Source: Akkermansia muciniphila (GTDB lineage: Bacteria > Pseudomonadota > Gammaproteobacteria > Burkholderiales > Burkholderiaceae_C). Taken from it: a stretch of DNA of 11,265 bases. The translations under genes and the position numbers were made by a program. Under the pieces are notes generated by a model. That model saw nothing but the letters and a program-made list of their open reading frames with translations. It made no database searches and was not told the origin of the DNA. Numbering within the stretch: position 1 is the stretch's first letter; each line of letters opens with the position of its first letter. The DNA lies in assembly GCA_943327015.2 (NCBI GenBank), contig CALPVM020000043.1:1-11265 (forward strand), written 5' to 3'. This document shows positions 6,745 through 11,265 of the stretch, one piece after another.

Positions 6745-7248
6745 TTAGCAGCAAGAGGTTTTGGATGTGCTGGGCGCGCAGCAGGCAGTCTGGCTTTTGG
6801 GCGTAATGGCTGGCATAGCAACGGGCACGGCTTTGGGAGCACAGCAGGCCGAGCTTTCGGAGCTGGGTGCCGATTCGTGAAACACTGGAATATTGCCTAG
6901 CGTGTGAAAGTGCTCCCAGGCAATGCCTTGGGGGTCGGTAATCCAATGCTTTTCGCTGCGGGAGTAGCAGCAGGTGGTGTCACCTTCGTCCAGCAGCGCC
7001 ATGTCGGCAGATTCGGCGCGGGTTTTGAGTTCGGTCAATTCGGCGGCGTCGTCTACCTGAAAACCCAAGTGGTCTAAACCCGGCTGGCTGCCACGGGTAG
7101 AAATGGCAAAGTTGATGCGCGGGTCGTCCAGCATCCACTTGGCGTAGTCGGCCTCAACGCGTGCGGGTTGCGCCGCAAACAACTTGTTATAGAACGTGAT
7201 GCTGGCTTGCAGATCGTTAACGTTAACATGGACGTGAAAGCGTTTCAT
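6745..7248 (-). CDS. arsI: ArsI/CadI-family metal(loid) resistance protein (C-As lyase-like) with Cys-rich tail
   Basis: This 167-aa vicinal-oxygen-chelate (glyoxalase-fold) protein belongs to the ArsI/CadI family. ArsI is a non-haem iron dioxygenase that cleaves the carbon-arsenic bond of trivalent methyl- or aryl-arsenicals. Visible family marks are HVHVNVNDLQASITFY (5-20) with metal ligand H5 or H7, GLDHLGF (57-63) with H60, the vicinal cysteines C93-C94 in TTCCYS that bind As(III), and WEHF (111-114) with E112 as third ligand. The tail beyond residue 120 is low-complexity and carries SACCAPK (133-139), TACCAPS (154-160) and a final CC (166-167), probably extra arsenite-binding sites. A GGAG ribosome site lies eight bases before the start. 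The gene is 12 bases after arsR. ArsI and CadI are hard to separate by eye; the ars context favours ArsI. Confidence 0.88.
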   Translation of the reverse strand: MKRFHVHVNVNDLQASITFYNKLFAAQPARVEADYAKWMLDDPRINFAISTRGSQPGLDHLGFQVDDAAELTELKTRAESADMALLDEGDTTCCYSRSEKHWITDPQGIAWEHFHTLGNIPVFHESAPSSESSACCAPKAVPVAMPAITPKSQTACCAPSTSKTSCC

Positions 7249-7256
7249 GGTGATGG

Positions 7257-7260
7257 CTCC
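7257..7260 (-). promoter_or_regulatory. Ribosome binding site of arsI
   Basis: GGAG on the minus strand lies eight bases before the arsI ATG at 7248, in the 12-base gap after arsR. It supports the chosen start. Confidence 0.55.
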
Positions 7261-7584
7261 TTAACAAATACATTCGGTTGCTGTCGGTGTCAGGCAAGAT
7301 GTGCCTTGGCAGCAGTTTTGGGTGAGGTAGCCCAGCACCGCATTCATGCGTTCAAACTGGGCGCGGTAAATCAGGTTGCGGCCGCTGCGCTCCTGGGTCA
7401 CAAGCTCGGCATGCAGTAGTTCTTTGAGGTGGAATGACAGGGTGGCGGCTGGTAGCGCCAGTGACTCTGCCAACATGGCTGGGGTTAGACCCCCGGCGCC
7501 TTGCACCACCAGTGCACGAAAAATTTGCAGGCGATGCGGCTGCGCCAGTGCTGATAGAGCTTTGATAACGTTTAATTCTTCCAT
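7261..7584 (-). CDS. arsR: Arsenite-responsive ArsR-family repressor
   Basis: This 107-aa winged-helix repressor of the ArsR/SmtB family should bind DNA upstream of its own gene and release it on binding As(III). The helix-turn-helix is visible as LTPAMLAESLALPAATLSFH (33-52), followed by HLKELLHAELVTQERSGRNLIYR (52-74), the usual recognition helix and wing. The arsenite site is not the classical N-terminal ELCVCDL cysteines; instead C91-C92 and C97 (NCCQGTSC, 90-97) lie near the C-terminus, as in the Acidithiobacillus ferrooxidans type. Two more cysteines close the protein (C105, C107). An in-frame TAA lies two codons before ATG 7584, so this start is firm. No Shine-Dalgarno site precedes it. 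It heads the ars operon. Confidence 0.93.
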   Translation of the reverse strand: MEELNVIKALSALAQPHRLQIFRALVVQGAGGLTPAMLAESLALPAATLSFHLKELLHAELVTQERSGRNLIYRAQFERMNAVLGYLTQNCCQGTSCLTPTATECIC

Positions 7585-7589
7585 AATTT

Positions 7590-7616
7590 AATTATAGTGG
7601 AAATATAGAAATAATT
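7590..7616. promoter_or_regulatory. arsR upstream region: -10 box and inverted repeat, candidate ArsR operator
   Basis: On the minus strand a perfect TATAAT (7591-7596) ends six bases before the arsR ATG, and a second box TATATT (7602-7607) lies further up; no good -35 box is seen for either. AATTAT (7590-7595) and ATAATT (7611-7616) form an inverted repeat with a 15-base gap overlapping both boxes, the place expected for an autoregulatory ArsR operator. That it is the operator is inference. Confidence 0.4.
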
Positions 7617-7639
7617 GGTAGTCAGAAAAAATAGTGTTT

Positions 7640-7655
7640 CTTGCGTGAGCGCAAG
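7640..7655. repeat. Perfect 6-bp-arm palindrome in the arsR / SOUL-gene intergenic region
   Basis: CTTGCG-TGAG-CGCAAG is a perfect inverted repeat with a four-base centre. No T-run follows on either strand, so it is unlikely to be a terminator. It lies just upstream of a possible -10 box (TATGAT, 7658-7663) for the plus-strand gene, suggesting an operator or a 5' hairpin. Confidence 0.45.
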
Positions 7656-7692
7656 CTTATGATCTTCCGTATGCATTTAAATTCATCAACCT

Positions 7693-8370
7693 ATGAAGCA
7701 GCACCTACTTTTAGCCTTTGCCACATTCGCCATTCATCTCTCTGCCATGGCCATTGAAGAACCCATTTATAAGGTGCTTGTCACCGAGGACTCTTTTGAA
7801 GTACGACAGTACGCCCCGATGCTGGTGGCAGAGACTGTTGTCGATGGCGATATGGATGAAGCCTCAAGAAAGGGTTTTAAGAAAATTGCCGACTTTATTT
7901 TTGGTAATAACAGTGCAGCCAAAACTGGATCTTCTGCCAAAATTGCAATGACAGCACCTGTAACCGTAGAGCCGCAGAGCGAAAAAATTGCCATGACTGC
8001 ACCGGTGACAGTGACACCCACGGCAAAAGATGCCAGCATGAATGACAGTAGCAAATGGCGCGTTCAATTTGTGATGCCGTCCAAGTACTCATTAGCAAAT
8101 ATCCCTCAGCCCAATAACCCTGAGGTGAAGCTGCGCGAAATTCCGGGCAAATTTTTTGCGGTAAACCGCTACTCAGGTTTTAACAACCAGTCGCGTGTGC
8201 AAACAAAAACGGATGAACTTTCAGCTTGGATGCAGCGCAAGAATTTCAAAACCTTGGGCAGTCCACAACTCTCGCGTTACGACCCGCCTTGGACGTTGCC
8301 CATGTTTCGCCGAAACGAGATCATGGTGGAGGTGGAGGATATTCAGGTGCCACTGAAAAAGTCACCGTAG
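7693..8370 (+). CDS. SOUL-family haem-binding-like protein, exported
   Basis: This is a 225-aa protein. Residues 1-20 form a signal peptide (basic start, hydrophobic core, AMA before I21), so the mature protein should be periplasmic. The rest fits the SOUL/HBP family: YKVLVTEDSFEVRQYAPMLVAET (26-48), KIAMTAPV, FVMPSKYSL (126-134), NPEVKLREIPG (142-152), and RRNEIMVEV (206-214) near the end. Members of the family bind haem or related tetrapyrroles in some organisms; the bacterial role is poorly known. The segment KIAMTAPVTV occurs twice, at 83-92 and 98-107; the copies differ at several synonymous positions. The gene diverges from arsR with 108 bases between starts, so the two may share regulatory sequence, though a role in arsenic resistance is not shown. 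No strong ribosome site is visible before the ATG. Confidence 0.9.
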   Translation: MKQHLLLAFATFAIHLSAMAIEEPIYKVLVTEDSFEVRQYAPMLVAETVVDGDMDEASRKGFKKIADFIFGNNSAAKTGSSAKIAMTAPVTVEPQSEKIAMTAPVTVTPTAKDASMNDSSKWRVQFVMPSKYSLANIPQPNNPEVKLREIPGKFFAVNRYSGFNNQSRVQTKTDELSAWMQRKNFKTLGSPQLSRYDPPWTLPMFRRNEIMVEVEDIQVPLKKSP

Positions 8371-8485
8371 TGCATAGTACCTTTGGTAAACGCATACAGG
8401 CAAAGTGGAGTGTTATGTATCCTGATTTGTTATGACTTAGAGGAGTTGCCTTGTAGGTGGGGTGTTAACAACAGGAACTTTTCTG

Positions 8486-9076
8486 TTATTCGTTGCAGTT
8501 AGTGTGCCAGTTATATTCCATTTGTCTCGCTGTTTTATTGGCTAAGCCTGTACTGTAAAGTCGTTCAACCAAATGCAGGCACATGTCTATACCAGCAGAA
8601 ATACCGCCTGATGTAATAAATTTACCCTGTTCTATCCAGCGCACATCGCGCATTACTTCAAAGTGTTTGAATTTAAGTTGCAGGTCTTCGGCGTCTTCCC
8701 AGTGCGTAGTCACTTGTCCAGTCAGATTTGGGCATGCGGCGGCCAGTAAAAATGCACCAGTACAAACACTGGCCGTAATTTGCGTCATGCTTGATTGCAG
8801 TTCAATCCACTGGAGCACCTGCAGTTTGTTTATCTCTTCGGTGTACACGCCGCCTGAAATAATGAGCACATCTAGTGTCGGATGATTTTCGATGCTGAAA
8901 TGGGGTAGTACGTTCAAGCCACCTCTGGCTGTGACAGGTGCAAGGTTTTCTGAAATCAAAAAAGTTTTAAAAGGCTCCGCAGTAGTGCATATGCGTGACG
9001 CTGTGCTGAACACTTCGAATGGCCCGGAAAAATCCAGAACCTCAGCTTGCGGGTAGATATAGATGCCAATGTTCAT
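8486..9076 (-). CDS. DJ-1/PfpI-family protein, isonitrile-hydratase-like
   Basis: This 196-aa cytoplasmic protein has the class I glutamine-amidotransferase-like fold. Marks are the first strand MNIGIYIYPQAEVLDFSGPFEVF (1-23) with D15, LIISGG (71-76), and the nucleophile elbow ASVCTGAFLLAAA (102-114) with C105 and T106, then THWEDAEDL (124-132) and FITSGGISAGIDMCLHLVE (153-171). The pattern VCTGA preceded by the LDFSGP start is typical of the isonitrile hydratase (InhA) group and of the N-terminal domains of GlxA-type AraC regulators; here no DNA-binding domain follows. It is a little shorter than characterised isonitrile hydratases (about 228 aa), lacking C-terminal residues. The substrate is unknown. 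It converges with the SOUL gene across about 115 bases and has no strong ribosome site. Confidence 0.88.
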   Translation of the reverse strand: MNIGIYIYPQAEVLDFSGPFEVFSTASRICTTAEPFKTFLISENLAPVTARGGLNVLPHFSIENHPTLDVLIISGGVYTEEINKLQVLQWIELQSSMTQITASVCTGAFLLAAACPNLTGQVTTHWEDAEDLQLKFKHFEVMRDVRWIEQGKFITSGGISAGIDMCLHLVERLYSTGLANKTARQMEYNWHTNCNE

Positions 9077-9270
9077 GGGTGGGCTTTTATTCAGTGCTAG
9101 TAGTCTTGGTGCTGAAGAAATAAGTTAAACAATAGTTCTAAAGCTTCGTTAGCAGCGGTACTGAATTGAACTTCAAAAGCCATCAGCTGAGTTGTAATTG
9201 ATTTTGCCGTGCAGTTTTTAGAATCTCATTCTATTGCAAATGCTATCCATTTAGTTGGCAATCAATAACG

Positions 9271-9301
9271 CCTTCCAAAGGGTTTTGGCCGGAGGTTTTT
9301 T
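9271..9301 (+). terminator. Orphan terminator-like hairpin
   Basis: CCAAA (9275-9279) and TTTGG (9284-9288) form a perfect five-pair stem with a short loop, extended by CCT (9271-9273) with AGG (9293-9295) across an internal loop, followed by six T (9296-9301). The nearest upstream plus-strand gene ends at 8370, so it might end an unannotated small RNA or be incidental. Confidence 0.3.
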
Positions 9302-9365
9302 GAGAGATTACTGATTAGCGCTACTTTTACCCGTTACTTGCTGTTTTAGAAGCAGTTTGTGGCTA

Positions 9366-9394
9366 TTCACAAATACCTGAACTTTTTATATATT
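9366..9394 (+). promoter_or_regulatory. Sigma70-like promoter of the RCC1 lipoprotein gene
   Basis: TTCACA (9366-9371) and TATATT (9389-9394) are 17 bases apart and each match consensus at five of six positions. The expected start near 9401 gives a leader of about 40 bases before ATG 9441. Confidence 0.5.
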
Positions 9395-9440
9395 ACTTAC
9401 ATGATAAATCTACATTGGCTGAAGAGCTGAACTTTAACAA

Positions 9441-11201
9441 ATGAAAAATTTGCTTAAATCTATTTTTGCTCTGCCAGTACTGGCGGTTTTGGGGTTGCTG
9501 GGTGCTTGTGGTGGCGGTGGCTCTAGCGTTGTACCCTCGCCTACACCCGCGCCTACGGTCATATCGATTGTTATTTCTCCAGCTAGTCCGACGCTGAAGA
9601 TGGGTGATGCGCCGTTACAGTTAACCGCGAGTGCATCGTATTCTGACGGAACCGTAGCACTCATCACAACAGGAATAACTTGGAATTCTCAATTAAATGC
9701 GGTGTCTACAACGGGGCTGGTTACTGCGAAAGCCACTGGCAGGTACCCTATTACTGCGTCTTTTACCAACAAAAATGCTGCTGGAGTAACGCTAAATACA
9801 GTAGAGGGTACTGCTTTCTTGAATGTGCCCAGCGTAACGAAGATCGAAATTAGCCCTTCCAGCGCCACACTGATCATGGGGAAAAAGCAGGCCTTGGCGG
9901 TAAAAGCCACTTATTCGGATAACTCAACTTCAACGCTTACCTCTGGTTTTACCATAACTTCAAAATTAAACACTGTTGCAACAACGGGTACAGTGACTGA
10001 ACTAACAGCAACAACCGCTGGTTCCGATACTATTACTGCGACTTATAACAACCTAGACGTGGATGGAAAGATCAGTGGTGCGGTTGTGGGTACTGCAACA
10101 ATTCGTGTGCCAATCCCAGGATATGTTCCTTTGGCTGCGGGTGGCAATCAAACTATTGCACCTATGAGTGATGGCCAGTTTTATGGCTGGGGTCATAATT
10201 TACAGGGTCAGTTGGGTGATACCACGATTACCAACCGTACTACACCCATACTACTTACTGGCGAGAACAATAATTGGAAGTCAATAGCCATGGGTAAAGA
10301 TTTTACCGTTGCGGTCAAGCAAGATGGTTCGCTTTGGTCGTGGGGCAATAACCCGAATGGTCAGCTTGGGAATGGCAGCATTTCAACAACTCCCATACCT
10401 TACCCTGTAAGAATTGGCGCAGACAACGATTGGGAAATGGTAGCTGCCGGAAAGTCTCACGCTATGGCGATTAAGAAAACAGGTGAACTGTTTGCTTGGG
10501 GAGCGAACTCTGAGGGCCAACTGGGTGACGGAAAAACGAATTCGCTCTTACAACCCATCAAAATTGAGTTTACTCCAGCTGGTGCAGAAGCACCATTGGG
10601 TTGGATCAAAGTAGCCTGTGGCGATGCGCATACTATAGGCATTGACAAAGATGGTAGCATGCATGTGTGGGGAGACAATAGAAAAGGTCAGCTTGGGATT
10701 GGTGATTTAACAATTACTCAAAAACTTTTGCCAACACAGGTCGGTACAAAAAAATGGTCACTAGTTGCTGCTGGTTCCAACCACTCAGTTGCCATACAGA
10801 CAGATAGTTCACTTTGGGCCTGGGGTGCAAATAACAATGGACAAGTGGGAAATGGCGCGAGTACTGATGTTGCGGCACCAGAACAAGTTGGTACTAAAAC
10901 TGACTGGTTGCAAGTGGCAGCAGGTTCAGAGCATACGATTGCTGTAAGCACTACCGGTACCTTATGGACTTGGGGAAACAACCTTGACGGACAGTTGGGC
11001 AATGGTGTAACAGCATTACATCTGGTTCCAACCCAAATTAGCACCACCAAAGCGTGGACCCAAGTTTCTGCAGGAGCTAATCATTCAGTAGCTTTTGATA
11101 ACGAAGGACTATTATGGAGTTGGGGTCGTAACGATGAAGGCCAGCAGGGTAATGGGCGTTTTCTGGATGTGTCAACACCGACACAGGTAAAAATAAATTA
11201 A
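9441..11201 (+). CDS. Lipoprotein with two bacterial Ig-like repeats and a seven-repeat RCC1 beta-propeller
   Basis: This is a 586-aa protein. Residues 1-22 are a lipoprotein signal peptide; the lipobox LGAC ends at C23, which would be lipidated, followed by GGGGSS and a Pro/Thr linker. Residues about 39-129 and 132-223 are two repeats like bacterial Ig-like domain 2 (each starts with an xIxISPxSxTL motif, then TASASYSDGT or VKATYSDNS). Residues about 228-586 contain seven RCC1 repeats, each with a WGxNxxGQLG-type signature: at 250, 301, 353, 410, 461, 511 and 561. Seven is the number needed for a closed propeller. It should be anchored to a membrane, facing the periplasm or cell surface, and probably binds a protein or other ligand. 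RCC1 in eukaryotes acts as a Ran exchange factor; nothing suggests that activity here. The gene has its own promoter-like sequence and no adjacent partner in the window. Confidence 0.92.
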   Translation: MKNLLKSIFALPVLAVLGLLGACGGGGSSVVPSPTPAPTVISIVISPASPTLKMGDAPLQLTASASYSDGTVALITTGITWNSQLNAVSTTGLVTAKATGRYPITASFTNKNAAGVTLNTVEGTAFLNVPSVTKIEISPSSATLIMGKKQALAVKATYSDNSTSTLTSGFTITSKLNTVATTGTVTELTATTAGSDTITATYNNLDVDGKISGAVVGTATIRVPIPGYVPLAAGGNQTIAPMSDGQFYGWGHNLQGQLGDTTITNRTTPILLTGENNNWKSIAMGKDFTVAVKQDGSLWSWGNNPNGQLGNGSISTTPIPYPVRIGADNDWEMVAAGKSHAMAIKKTGELFAWGANSEGQLGDGKTNSLLQPIKIEFTPAGAEAPLGWIKVACGDAHTIGIDKDGSMHVWGDNRKGQLGIGDLTITQKLLPTQVGTKKWSLVAAGSNHSVAIQTDSSLWAWGANNNGQVGNGASTDVAAPEQVGTKTDWLQVAAGSEHTIAVSTTGTLWTWGNNLDGQLGNGVTALHLVPTQISTTKAWTQVSAGANHSVAFDNEGLLWSWGRNDEGQQGNGRFLDVSTPTQVKIN

Positions 11202-11265
11202 CCTGTTTTAATCGGGTGTGAGTTACAACTGCAATCAATAATTAATGTCGATAAGCAGTTAAAAC

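Larger units (their letters stand above)
9077..9440. other. Gene-free region upstream of the RCC1 lipoprotein gene
   Basis: These 364 bases contain no convincing coding sequence. They hold the upstream region of the DJ-1/PfpI gene, a terminator-like hairpin (9271-9301) and a promoter-like pair (9366-9394), annotated separately. The remainder is AT-rich without clear repeats. Confidence 0.6.

Noticed and set aside
6738..6842. Longer arsC reading frame with 35 extra N-terminal residues
   Set aside because: The extension overlaps the arsI coding tail, is Pro/Ala-rich, and would place the CX5R loop far from its usual position near residue 9-16.
7216..7227. Tandem palindrome GTTAACGTTAAC
   Set aside because: It encodes the conserved VNVND start of arsI, so it is explained by coding sequence.
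8470..8487. AACAG/CTGTT hairpin at the end of the DJ-1/PfpI gene
   Set aside because: Five weak pairs, no T-run on either strand, and it overlaps the stop codon; insufficient for a terminator call.

Overview
The window (moderate GC, densely packed genes) looks like a chromosomal segment of a Gram-negative bacterium, most likely a betaproteobacterium. That placement is inference. It rests on the arsR-arsI-arsC-acr3 operon, an ArsR with a C-terminal Cys-Cys pair of the Acidithiobacillus/proteobacterial kind, periplasm-targeted SOUL and Ig-like/RCC1 lipoprotein genes, and sigma70-type promoters. No RNA genes, insertion sequences, CRISPR arrays or integrase genes were seen.

Region 1 (1-3637, minus strand) is the most interesting part. 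Three genes are transcribed from one good sigma70-like promoter and joined by stop/start overlaps (GTGA and ATGA). They are, in order: (i) a 68-aa peptide resembling the nitrile-hydratase-like leader peptides (NHLP clan, Os1348/Franean1_4349-like) of ribosomal natural products; (ii) a 645-aa protein with a degenerate class I isoprenoid-synthase-like half followed by a class II terpene-cyclase/prenyltransferase alpha/alpha-barrel-like half (DTDT and QRPDGSW motifs); (iii) a protein running off the left edge (at least 481 aa) that joins a class I isoprenoid-synthase-like domain with intact DDxxD and NDxxD motifs to a zinc-metallopeptidase-like HELGH domain. A leader-like peptide, a two-part terpene-type enzyme and a built-in protease in one translationally coupled operon suggest an undescribed peptide-terpenoid (RiPP-like) pathway. 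This is a hypothesis from motifs and gene order.

Region 2 (3582-5155) is a divergent intergenic region followed by a plus-strand gene for a pentapeptide-repeat protein ending in a two-helix, pore-loop (potassium-channel-like) membrane module. A terminator-like hairpin overlaps its stop codon.

Region 3 (5142-7692) is an arsenic resistance operon on the minus strand: arsR (repressor), arsI (C-As lyase/CadI-type vicinal oxygen chelate protein with an added Cys-rich tail), arsC (low-molecular-weight-phosphatase-type arsenate reductase) and acr3 (arsenite efflux). Together they sense arsenite, break down organoarsenicals, reduce arsenate and export arsenite. The arsR upstream region is shared with a divergent gene and contains inverted repeats.

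Region 4 (7693-9076) has a secreted SOUL-family haem-binding-like protein (plus) and a convergent DJ-1/PfpI-family protein (minus). Region 5 (9077-11265) is a roughly 360-bp gene-free stretch with a terminator-like hairpin and a promoter, then a lipoprotein with two bacterial Ig-like repeats and seven RCC1 repeats that should form a complete beta-propeller.
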